Source of the DNA: Lutibacter sp.
GTDB lineage: Bacteria; Bacteroidota; Bacteroidia; Flavobacteriales; Flavobacteriaceae
Reading direction: 5' to 3'
NCBI GenBank assembly: GCA_030694935.1
Contig: JAUYUA010000034.1
Location: 1 to 64,000, forward strand
DNA length: 64,000 bases
Under the pieces are notes generated by a model. The model had not been told where the DNA came from and did no database searches. It saw only the letters and a list, made by a program, of their open reading frames with translations. Positions 1 to 7,103 of the stretch are shown here, piece by piece. A program made the position numbers and the translations under genes. Position 1 is the first letter of the stretch; the number at the start of each line of letters is the position of its first letter.

Positions 1-1396
1 ATGCCTCAAATTTTCCTCGGGTAATTGCCATATCAATACTGCTGTCGAACTCACCTCGCAATTTCGTTTTCATTATCTCGTCAACAACGGCAATCGCTTC
101 ATCGGTGTCAAACTTTTTGCCCAAAGCCGCCATGGCATCAGCCAAAGCAGTAAATCCTAAACCTGTTCTTCTGCCCTTTTTTCCTGTTTTATATAACAAT
201 TTCCAAGTATCTATTTCAACCTGTTTAATTTCATCAGGCTCTTTATCGTGCATTATTTTATTGAAAATTTTATTGACGGCATCCAATTCCAAATCCACCA
301 AATCGTCCATTAATCGTTGTGATTCATAGACAACTTCATAGAATTTTTTAAAATCAAAAGAGGCCTTTTCTGTAAACGGCTCTTTCACAAAACTATACAA
401 GTTAACTGCGATTAAACGACAGCTGTCACCGCCTTGCATGGCAATTTCCGAACAAGGATTTGTGGAACTGTTTTTAAATCCGGGATAAATGGAAGATGTT
501 GAATAGAAATGTTGGCGATCCCAAAATATCAAGCCAGGCTCAGCGGTATTATGGGCGCAAGAAATAATGACATCCCAAAGCGATCTTGCTTTAATTACTT
601 TTTTATAGGTTGGCGTTTTGCTGTCAATTGGCCAACGTAAGGTAAAATCGTCATCATTAACCACGGCAACCATAAATTCATCGGATAAGCGGATAGAAAT
701 ATTGGCTCCGGTTACTTTGGTCAAATCTTGTTTGATGGTTACAAAATCTTCAATATCAGGATGCGCAATATCCATCGTAAGCATTAACGCGCCTCTTCTT
801 CCGTTTTGCGCAACTTCTCTGGTGGTATTTGAAAATCGGTTCATAAATGAAACGGCGCCGGTTGTGGTTCCCGCAGCATTGGAAACTTGCGCTCCGCCTG
901 GCCTTAAATTCGATAAATCCACTCCAACACCACATCGTCTTTTAAACAATTGCGCTAATTGTTGATCTGTATGAAATATACCTCCATAAGAATCAAAAAC
1001 CGGCGGAACAACCACACAATTAGACAATGAGGCAATTACGTTATTATTTCCCAAAGAAGACATGACGCTTCCCTGCGGAATCACATATTTGAAATCCTTA
1101 AATAAATTAAAAATAGCTTTTTCTGACAAAAATTCTCGATTTTTTCCATATTCCGATAGCCCTTCTCCTTTCTTTTCCCCTTCCTGATATTTCTTTTCGA
1201 TGCGGCCAAATTCCACAGCCATACGTTGATGCATATCGTTAGGCGTAGACTCTAAAAACTCACCTGTTTTGGTTTTCATTGCATACTTATTCATCCACGT
1301 TGTCGCTGCAAGCTCATCTCCCTTAAAATACGCTAAATTACTCTTTAACAAATCGTTATAAGTAAAGGTTTTTGGGAACACTAATTCTTCTGTCAT
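1..1396 (-). CDS. nrdJ: Class II (B12-dependent) ribonucleotide reductase, 3' end cut by window
   Basis: The reading frame on the minus strand starts at an ATG at 1394-1396 (MTEELVFPKTF) and runs off the left edge after about 465 residues, so the C-terminal half is missing. The visible part has the fold typical of adenosylcobalamin-dependent ribonucleoside-diphosphate reductases: an N-terminal segment, then FKRRCGVGVDLSNLRPGGA, a NGRRGALM stretch and the active-site STNPCSEI. NPCSEI fits class II better than the NLCxEI of class I NrdA. Enzymes of this family make deoxyribonucleotides in the cytoplasm without oxygen dependence. The gene is absent from the ORF track only because it has no stop in the window. 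Class assignment is an inference from motifs; family membership is secure. Confidence 0.88.
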   Translation of the reverse strand, partial: MTEELVFPKTFTYNDLLKSNLAYFKGDELAATTWMNKYAMKTKTGEFLESTPNDMHQRMAVEFGRIEKKYQEGEKKGEGLSEYGKNREFLSEKAIFNLFKDFKYVIPQGSVMSSLGNNNVIASLSNCVVVPPVFDSYGGIFHTDQQLAQLFKRRCGVGVDLSNLRPGGAQVSNAAGTTTGAVSFMNRFSNTTREVAQNGRRGALMLTMDIAHPDIEDFVTIKQDLTKVTGANISIRLSDEFMVAVVNDDDFTLRWPIDSKTPTYKKVIKARSLWDVIISCAHNTAEPGLIFWDRQHFYSTSSIYPGFKNSSTNPCSEIAMQGGDSCRLIAVNLYSFVKEPFTEKASFDFKKFYEVVYESQRLMDDLVDLELDAVNKIFNKIMHDKEPDEIKQVEIDTWKLLYKTGKKGRRTGLGFTALADAMAALGKKFDTDEAIAVVDEIMKTKLRGEFDSSIDMAITRGKFEA

Positions 1397-1563
1397 TTTT
1401 AAGTAGGTTTATGGTTGTGTAAAATCGAGCTATAAAATTATTGAATATTTAAACTTAAGTGGTGTTAAATTTTAATTAGTTAATAACATTTCATTGTTGA
1501 AAAGTTATAATTTTTAAACAGTTTTTTTTCGTAGTTTTAGCTTTTGCTAAATTTACAGAAAGA

Positions 1564-2130
1564 TTGAATAAAAAAATTCATAACTTATCATTAAGAGGAA
1601 TCACCGGGATTTTTTTAGGTGTATTTTCTTTAATTTTCATTTTTGGAATTCATCTTTTATTGTCGCAATACGCTTCCGGCTCGTCTGGCGTTTCTATGTT
1701 GCCTATTTCTTTTTTTGAAATCCTGATTTTCGGCATCTCTTTTCTCTATATTTTAATTTCCTATTTTACAATAATATTAATTAATAGGAGAAGAAGAAAA
1801 AAAATCTATTTGAGAAAATGGGACTTTAAAGCAAAGAAAATTCGACGCTTTTATTTGGTGCTTTTGTTGCTTGGCGGAATTATTTTATATTTTATAATGG
1901 CTAAAGGACAAATTAAGCTTGTAATTCCCGCTTCTATGATACTTTATGGAATGGCAGGGATTTTATCAAATAAACACACACAAGGCGCTACTGCGATTTT
2001 GGGATTTATTTTTCTTATCATTGGAGGTTTAGCCATTTTATTTCCAAGTTTTGCATTTTATATGTGGGGATTTGCTTTTGGTGTTTGCCACATTTTTTAT
2101 GGCCTTATTTATTTTAATTACAAAAGATAA
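1564..2130 (+). CDS. Small integral membrane protein of unknown function
   Basis: The 188-residue product has about five or six hydrophobic segments (roughly residues 13-34, 46-70, 95-112, 117-134, 142-160 and 163-182) separated by a basic loop with RRRRKK, so it should sit in the inner membrane. The predicted start is TTG at 1564, preceded by AGAAAG; the first in-frame ATG lies inside the second hydrophobic region, so the TTG is preferred. It is transcribed divergently from the reductase gene. The second half resembles the duplicated short-helix layout of DUF308/HdeD-like proteins, but no diagnostic motif is seen and no function is assigned. Confidence 0.6.
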   Translation: MNKKIHNLSLRGITGIFLGVFSLIFIFGIHLLLSQYASGSSGVSMLPISFFEILIFGISFLYILISYFTIILINRRRRKKIYLRKWDFKAKKIRRFYLVLLLLGGIILYFIMAKGQIKLVIPASMILYGMAGILSNKHTQGATAILGFIFLIIGGLAILFPSFAFYMWGFAFGVCHIFYGLIYFNYKR

Positions 2131-2283
2131 AGAGTTTTTAATTGGTTTTTTTGGTTTCAGGTTTCAAAAACCAGTACTTTAAACTTCCCTGATTGGTGTT
2201 GACCGGTTTTTATTATAATTTTTTTCTTTTCATGTTTTTTACACACCCCTTATCCCTCTACAATAGGGGAATTTGATTCGTTT

Positions 2284-2331
2284 AACTTCGGACTTTAACT
2301 TCGGACTTCTGACTTCCGTCTTCGGTCTTCA
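2284..2331. repeat. Dispersed intergenic repeat, CTTCGG/CTTCCG family, copy 1
   Basis: Short iterated units of the kind ACTTCGGACTT and CTTCCGTCTTCGGTCTTC lie between two converging genes. Related units occur at 49948-49979 (inverted) and 61601-61638, always between genes. It looks like a dispersed low-complexity intergenic element; nothing else is seen in this roughly 230-bp gap. Confidence 0.5.
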
Positions 2332-2358
2332 ACCTTTCAAACTTGAAACTTTTAAACT

Positions 2359-2577
2359 TTAAACTCTTAACCTTCTCACCAAATCTTCCAATCCGTTTAA
2401 CTGAATTTCATAAACCAAGTGCATCATTTCCCCAAGTTTACCTTGCGGAAATCCTTTGTTGCGATACCAAACCAAATAAAATTCAGGCAAATCGATTAAA
2501 TATTTCCCTTTGTATTTTCCGAAAGGCATTTTGGTGTTTGCCAGTTGTTCCAGCAAATGTTGCTGATTATTTTCCAT
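2359..2577 (-). CDS. DUF3820 family small protein
   Basis: A 72-residue soluble protein with the compact signature of DUF3820: MPFGKYKG, then LPEFYLVWYRNKGFPQGKLG and a C-terminal NGLEDLVRRL. The ORF track starts at a TTG at 2583; the ATG at 2575-2577 (MENNQQHLL) is the better start. It overlaps the last 11 bases of the upstream dehydrogenase gene, which suggests translational coupling and one operon. The family is widespread and small; its role is not established, and nothing here adds to it. Confidence 0.82.
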   Translation of the reverse strand: MENNQQHLLEQLANTKMPFGKYKGKYLIDLPEFYLVWYRNKGFPQGKLGEMMHLVYEIQLNGLEDLVRRLRV

Positions 2578-3769
2578 CAACAAAATCTTGTAAATAGGTG
2601 AATCGTTCCGTAAGCTTTCCGTTTTCGGTCATTTTGGCTCTTTGCAGCACGCCGTCTTGATCATTATTGAAAAAAGCCGGAATCACATGTTTGGCGAAAT
2701 TTTCTCCAAAACCTTCCGAAGCGTCTTTTGGCAATTCGCAAGGCAAATTATCGATCGCCATAACGGCTATGGCATCTTTATCCCTAAAATTTACTTCTTG
2801 TTCCGTTTTTGGATTGTATCCATAAATTGGGTCTTCAATGGTGGAAGAACGAATGGTGGTTGCCACTGGCCCATCAACATCACAGCTTATGTCGGCGACT
2901 ACTTTTATCTTAAAATCTGGAGATTTGGCATCTTCTTTCGTAAAAATATATGGCGCGCCAACCCCGTAAAAATGGCCAACAATATACATATCTGCCACTT
3001 TGGCAAAGCGCATAAAATCACTTTCATATTCTTGCGGATTCTTGAAAAAATCATTTTCATCTTTTACAATGCCATCTTTTCTTTTGTTGTAATCCAACAC
3101 ATCAATTTGCACATAAACCGCTTCCTCAAAAGTTTTTATTAAAAATTCATCAACGGTAACTTCACGTAATTTCATACCGTCCAACATTTCTTTTGCGCCA
3201 TTTCCTACCCTTCCTTTTCCTGTTAAAACAACTTTAATTGCCGGCAATTTTAGTTTTTTTAACTCCTCAATCAGCATTTTTTTATCGTGTAGTTCTTCTC
3301 CTTTTGGCAAATTAAATAAATTAAATTTTAAGCCGTAAGTTCTAAAAGCATTGTAAGCACCGGCAAAACCGGCATATATACCAAAAGCCACCAACCTGTT
3401 ATTATTTTTGTCGACGATGGTTTCATTGTCATACAACTCAATATTTTTTGTCAAAATTGCCCTTAATAAATCACGATTGTGTTTTTGTTTCTTTATGGTA
3501 TGTGAAAAGAAAAAATATTTTTTATTCGGAATTAAATTATCAACAGGAACTTCTTTTACACCCAACAACACATCACAATCCGAAACATCCTCACAAACTT
3601 CAATTCCTTCCTTTCTGTAATCTTCATCAGTAAAAAACCGCGAATCAGAACTTTCAACCTTAATTTCGAGCTGAGGATATGTTTTTAACAATTCTGCACA
3701 TTTTTTTGGCGATAAAACAACTCTTCTGTCGGGCGGATTTTTCCGTTCTTTAAGGATTCCTATCTTCAT
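2567..3769 (-). CDS. NAD(P)-dependent oxidoreductase, alanine/saccharopine dehydrogenase type
   Basis: The protein starts best at MKIGILKERKNPPDRRVVLSP (ATG at 3767-3769), which is the typical N terminus of the AlaDH/PNT N-terminal domain; the ORF-track start adds ten residues unlike the family. The product has about 400 residues. A nucleotide-binding stretch, IKVVLTGKGRVGNGAKEML, lies near residue 190, followed by the catalytic-domain segment VADISCDVDGPVATTIR. This combination is seen in lysine-forming saccharopine dehydrogenase-like enzymes of Bacteroidetes, often annotated alanine dehydrogenase. The exact substrate cannot be told from the sequence. The DUF3820 gene overlaps its 3' end. 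Confidence 0.75.
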   Translation of the reverse strand: MKIGILKERKNPPDRRVVLSPKKCAELLKTYPQLEIKVESSDSRFFTDEDYRKEGIEVCEDVSDCDVLLGVKEVPVDNLIPNKKYFFFSHTIKKQKHNRDLLRAILTKNIELYDNETIVDKNNNRLVAFGIYAGFAGAYNAFRTYGLKFNLFNLPKGEELHDKKMLIEELKKLKLPAIKVVLTGKGRVGNGAKEMLDGMKLREVTVDEFLIKTFEEAVYVQIDVLDYNKRKDGIVKDENDFFKNPQEYESDFMRFAKVADMYIVGHFYGVGAPYIFTKEDAKSPDFKIKVVADISCDVDGPVATTIRSSTIEDPIYGYNPKTEQEVNFRDKDAIAVMAIDNLPCELPKDASEGFGENFAKHVIPAFFNNDQDGVLQRAKMTENGKLTERFTYLQDFVDGK

Positions 3770-3850
3770 AATGTAATATTGGTATAAGATTTGCTTCAAA
3801 GGTATCAGGAATTATAGGATATTACAAACAATAATCTGATTGAATTTTTA

Positions 3851-3858
3851 TACATTTG
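3851..3858 (+). promoter_or_regulatory. Promoter -7 box for tmRNA
   Basis: TACATTTG matches the Bacteroidetes -7 consensus TAnnTTTG exactly and lies 36 bases upstream of the mature tmRNA 5' end. A 5' leader removed by RNase P is expected. The leader contains a perfect 8-bp inverted repeat (ATTCTTCT-T-AGAAGAAT, 3860-3876). No clear -33 TTG is seen at the usual spacing. Confidence 0.5.
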
Positions 3859-3894
3859 CATTCTTCTTAGAAGAATTTGGTTCTTTGATTTATT

Positions 3895-4285
3895 GGGGAC
3901 GACTGGTTTTGACTGCAAGGTCAATTAAGGTATAAGCATGTCGAGTAATGAAATAGCACTCGTAAATCTCAATTTCAAAAATTTAAACGGCGAAGATAAC
4001 TACGCTTTAGCTGCTTAATCCGAATCACAGTAGGATGAGCCTTGTCACACTAGGTGTGAAAGCTGAATGTCTCTTGAAAGCCTTGGTTAGCGGCGGTCAA
4101 TAAAGAGGCATCGTAAAAGTTAACATAGATTTGCCATTGTTTCGTTGGCATTTTGAAACTTAAGAAACTAGGCTTAAAGTGGGCGGTTTTCGGTCAGCTT
4201 TAAGTCAAAAACCAAACGAAAAATAAACATGTAGAAAGTATTTTGGTTGCTTGTTTGGACCCGGGTTCGATTCCCGGCGTCTCCA
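3895..4285 (+). ncRNA. ssrA: Transfer-messenger RNA (tmRNA)
   Basis: The 5' end GGGGACG pairs with 3' CGTCTCC to form the tRNA-like acceptor stem (one G-U pair), and a T-arm GGGTTCGATTCCC sits just before it. Within the body an open frame reads GGC GAA GAT AAC TAC GCT TTA GCT GCT TAA, giving a tag ending GEDNYALAA, close to the GExNYALAA tags of Bacteroidetes. CCA is not encoded (CTA follows the discriminator base), so it must be added. tmRNA rescues stalled ribosomes and marks the unfinished protein for proteolysis. Its 3' end is the attachment site of an island (see 4275-4289). The ORF track shows no gene here, as expected. Confidence 0.95.
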
Positions 4286-4289
4286 CTAT
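4275..4289 (+). repeat. attL-like site: tmRNA 3' end, 15-bp direct repeat copy 1
   Basis: CGGCGTCTCCACTAT covers the last acceptor-stem bases of ssrA plus four bases. The same 15 bp occur exactly at 11823-11837, 7548 bp downstream in the same orientation, and a 13/15 match to the shifted core GGCGTCTCCACTATT is at 6564-6578. Tyrosine integrases commonly use tmRNA 3' ends and leave exactly this arrangement: an intact RNA gene at one end and a duplicated 3' fragment at the other. Confidence 0.8.
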
Positions 4290-4300
4290 TACACATCACA

Positions 4301-4326
4301 AATCCTTTGTTTATAAGGGTTTTTTT
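4301..4326 (+). terminator. Probable intrinsic terminator after tmRNA
   Basis: AATCCTT and AAGGGTT form a 7-bp stem (one G-U pair) followed by a run of T. It lies 15 bases beyond the tmRNA end, hence on the island side of the attachment core; the island would then supply the terminator for ssrA. Confidence 0.45.
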
Positions 4327-4548
4327 AATTGGTAATTTATCTAAACTTGTTTTGTGTTGTTATATCAAAACAAATTTATTATTTTTTATAGCTTATTAGT
4401 GTATGTCTTCAAACTAGTTTGGAATTCAAGATAGCGTTATATTAAGTTCACTAATTTAATTGAACTTTAATATGATAAAATAATCAACAATGTTCTAACC
4501 AATTAATTTTGAAATTATTTTTCAAAAACATGAAATTTTGGATAAACG

Positions 4549-5823
4549 CTACCCAGACTTAAAAGCCCTGGCTTTCAAATCTTGCTCTGCCCTTGAAATA
4601 CCAATATTTTTTGCAATTACCTTCCAATTGCTTACTGCTTGTTTCACTTCATTTATGATGCTAACGGCTTCTTCATTTTCTAATCTGAAATAGATTGAAA
4701 CCTCAAGTGCCAAATTCAAATCTAAGGCATTGTCATTTTCAGAAATATTTAATTTTAATCCAGTTCCAGTTTCAACAGGGTTTATATCATAAGCAGGAGA
4801 AAGTACCCATCCATTATTTGTTAAAATAAATCCGTGATTTCTTAAATGATCATCTGTATTGGAAACACAAATACTGAATACAATTCTGCGCCATAACTGT
4901 TTTAAATCTTCTTCAATATTAGCTCCATTATTCGTAATAAATTCAACCAGTTCTAAGTAACTTATTCCATCAGTATGATCCTGTCCGTCCGTATAGCCTA
5001 ATAATGTCATTGCTGATGCAAAATGAATTCTTTTTCCATGAGCTGTTCTGTCAAATCGTTTGGTTAAAAATGTATGAAAATTACTTGTAAACTTCTTTGC
5101 TTGTGATTTAGCCATATTAATACCCGCTAATAAAGCCAACTCATAGGTTACCATTTCCCATCCTCCAATGTCAGCTAAATCATTTTGACTAGGGAATTTG
5201 GCTATCCACAAATTATTATCAGTATCTGCAACACTTGCTTTAGGTCTTGCACCACCTAAAGAAGATCCTGGAAAGACTAACATATTTAACCAATTTAAGT
5301 ATTCAGGGTCATTTTCAATCCCATCCTTTTCTAATTTTAAGCTAATTTGTTCCAATTCTCGAATTGATGCCCAAGGTGGACTGGCTAAATTTTTATGATC
5401 ATTTAAAAATGGTCCATCAATCTCTAATTTAAACCGCAGAGCGCCCATTCTATGAGCATCAAATACGCCTAATAAATAATCTATTTCAAATAAGTTCTGT
5501 TCTTTTCTTTCTTCTAGCCTGGCCATTGCTGCTTCCTTCCTTCTCATTAAAATTCTTCCCCAACGATCTGGAGAAGAATCCAAAAATAATCCAAAATTAG
5601 TTTTAATGTCGTCATTTAAATAATGTAATCCAACATACAATTGTAAATCGGGATCTAATAATTGGGCTTTATCAGAATTCAACCACTCTTTGTCATATTC
5701 AAAAGAAAATATTTCTTTCCCTCTTAACAATTCGGCAAAAAGTATCCCCATCAATTGAGGTGTTTCCAATCCATCCCAATCAGCATATACATATATTGAT
5801 CTTTTAATAATTTTTTTACTCAT
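4549..5823 (-). CDS. HipA-like kinase toxin of a type II toxin-antitoxin system
   Basis: The 424-residue length matches HipA (E. coli 440). The N-terminal HipA_N-type region includes a DSSPDRWGRILM segment, the middle has a glycine-rich loop FPGSSLGGARPKA, and the C-terminal kinase domain shows the catalytic SNTDDHLRNHGF (N/D/H motif) and the metal-binding YDINP. HipA proteins are serine/threonine kinases that arrest growth; E. coli HipA phosphorylates glutamyl-tRNA synthetase. All expected catalytic residues look intact. The gene starts three bases after the stop of the helix-turn-helix gene, so the pair forms one operon. It is the first gene inside the tmRNA-borne island. Which protein this HipA targets cannot be told. 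Confidence 0.85.
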   Translation of the reverse strand: MSKKIIKRSIYVYADWDGLETPQLMGILFAELLRGKEIFSFEYDKEWLNSDKAQLLDPDLQLYVGLHYLNDDIKTNFGLFLDSSPDRWGRILMRRKEAAMARLEERKEQNLFEIDYLLGVFDAHRMGALRFKLEIDGPFLNDHKNLASPPWASIRELEQISLKLEKDGIENDPEYLNWLNMLVFPGSSLGGARPKASVADTDNNLWIAKFPSQNDLADIGGWEMVTYELALLAGINMAKSQAKKFTSNFHTFLTKRFDRTAHGKRIHFASAMTLLGYTDGQDHTDGISYLELVEFITNNGANIEEDLKQLWRRIVFSICVSNTDDHLRNHGFILTNNGWVLSPAYDINPVETGTGLKLNISENDNALDLNLALEVSIYFRLENEEAVSIINEVKQAVSNWKVIAKNIGISRAEQDLKARAFKSG

Positions 5824-5826
5824 TAC

Positions 5827-6138
5827 CTATTTTTTAGGAGCTCTCTCTTTTACTGTTAATTTAGCATCTTGAATTTTTCTGCCTAAAACATCATCCTTAG
5901 CCACATCCAACAAATCCTTTTCCAAACCCAACACTTGCAGTACTGATATATAATAGCCAATACTAATACTTTCAGAACCTTTCTCAATTCCCAATAAAGT
6001 AGGTCTGCTCATATTTGCGCGTTCAGCCACTTGTGCAGCACTCAATTTTCTTCTAAGTCTTGCGAGTTTAATATTCTCACCCAATTCAGCTAAGATTCTT
6101 TTTGCTTTGGGTAGCAATACTACTTTTCTTTTTGTCAT
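5827..6138 (-). CDS. XRE-family helix-turn-helix protein, HipB-like antitoxin
   Basis: The 103-residue protein carries a classical helix-turn-helix (LGENIKLARLRRKLSAAQVAERANMSRPTLLGIEKG, residues about 20-54, shown here only as the domain span). It has a lysine-rich tail. It lies immediately upstream of the HipA-like gene on the same strand with a three-base gap, the standard antitoxin-first order. In known systems HipB binds HipA and represses the operon by binding palindromes in its promoter. The sequence upstream (6139-6223) is AT-rich, and no convincing palindrome was identified by eye. Confidence 0.85.
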   Translation of the reverse strand: MTKRKVVLLPKAKRILAELGENIKLARLRRKLSAAQVAERANMSRPTLLGIEKGSESISIGYYISVLQVLGLEKDLLDVAKDDVLGRKIQDAKLTVKERAPKK

Positions 6139-6223
6139 AATAAAGTTGTAATGTAAACTATTTTTTACAAATATACATCTTTTTGTTAACTATAACTTAC
6201 ATTATTAAATTTTTTAAAGTTCT

Positions 6224-6400
6224 CATGAATTTTTACATTCCGCCAAATACAGACTGTACGGCATCTATTTTTACCGCATTGATTACTTGATGGTGGATTT
6301 TCGAGTAGACGAATTGTTTCTGCTCATTTTTAAAATAACACGAAAAAAGTATTAATGTTTCCTTTTCTCCGTTTGGCTTTCTCAAATAAAATGTTTGCAT
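6224..6400 (-). pseudogene. N-terminal remnant of a tyrosine recombinase (integrase)
   Basis: A 58-codon minus-strand frame below the ORF-track cutoff begins MQTFYLRKPNGEKETLILFS and continues CYFKNEQKQFVYS. This closely resembles the arm-type DNA-binding N terminus of Bacteroidetes phage-type integrases, which normally run to about 400 residues. After FVYS the expected TGEKIHPxxW is replaced by KIHHQV and the frame ends soon afterwards, so the core and catalytic domains (R-H-R-Y) are gone. It lies upstream of hipB, 164 bp from the degenerate attachment-like core at 6564. I infer a decayed island integrase. Family recognition rests on memory of the motif pattern and was not searched. Confidence 0.65.
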
Positions 6401-6563
6401 CACAAATTTTAGTATTTTTAAGCGTTGATAAAACAGTTGATAATTTTATTATATTTTATTTTTATAAAAAATATAACAAGGTGTAAAAAAACGGCTCAAC
6501 ATATTGTTTTACAACAACATACAAACAATATTTGAATAATAAAAATTAACTTGAAAATGAGCT

Positions 6564-6578
6564 GGCATCTCTACTATT
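6564..6578 (+). repeat. Degenerate att-like core, possible internal attachment site
   Basis: GGCATCTCTACTATT differs from the tmRNA end GGCGTCTCCACTATT only by two transitions. By a rough count a 13/15 match is expected by chance about once in a hundred stretches of this size. Its place between the integrase remnant and the second cargo block would fit two tandem insertions, but decay or coincidence remain possible. Confidence 0.4.
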
Positions 6579-6618
6579 GATATTATATTAAATTGATTTA
6601 CAGATAATTAAAAAAATC

Positions 6619-6642
6619 GTTGACAATCTGGTTGACAATCTT
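6619..6642 (+). repeat. Tandem 12-mer GTTGACAATCTG/GTTGACAATCTT
   Basis: Two adjacent 12-base units differ only in the last base. They lie 41 bases from the att-like core. Paired short direct repeats next to an attachment core can be integrase arm-binding sites; this is a hypothesis only. Confidence 0.4.
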
Positions 6643-7103
6643 ATATAATTAACTTACTTCTTAATTCATTTATAATCATTTACAGATATACATTAGAATA
6701 CCGCCTTATTAAATAATCCCAATAACTAAATAAAATTTTCAATATGATACAGCCTTTTACAAACTTATTAATTCTTTTGGCTTATGATAACCATAAATTA
6801 TGAAGGCTCCTTTCAAAAACCAAAATCCCAACTTAATTGACAACATACCTTATTTTATCAGCAATGAACTTAAGTAATTGTGTGAAGGGTCAAAAAAAAT
6901 AAAGCAAGTCCGTGAAAAACCCAACTCATGATGATGTGTACTTTTGCTTTGGTGAGTAAGAGGCCGAAACATCATCAAATTATTAATTATAAAACAATAA
7001 AAACAAAAAGGAAACACACTTGCCAGATATTGAATTTATGCCTTATATTTGGAGTAAGTTAGTCCAATTACGTTTGAGTACGTACCAGCAATATAATAAA
7101 CTA

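Larger units (their letters stand above)
6401..7103. other. Non-coding AT-rich stretch with att-like core and short repeats
   Basis: No intact gene was found in these 700 bases. They contain the att-like core at 6564, the tandem 12-mers at 6619-6642, two copies of ATTTACAGATA-type sequence near 6596 and 6677, and a broken frame near 6744 (MIQPFTN then stop) that might be the relic of a small regulatory protein. The density of stops in all frames fits decayed island DNA. Confidence 0.5.

Noticed and set aside
105-965. Plus-strand ORFs 105-329 and 618-965
   Set aside because: They are antisense shadows of the ribonucleotide reductase gene.
6744-6920. Broken frame MIQPFTNLLILLAYDN followed by stops, resembling small anti-sigma-type proteins of flavobacteria
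   Set aside because: The similarity is short and from memory only, and later frames show no clear family residues, so it is not called as a pseudogene.
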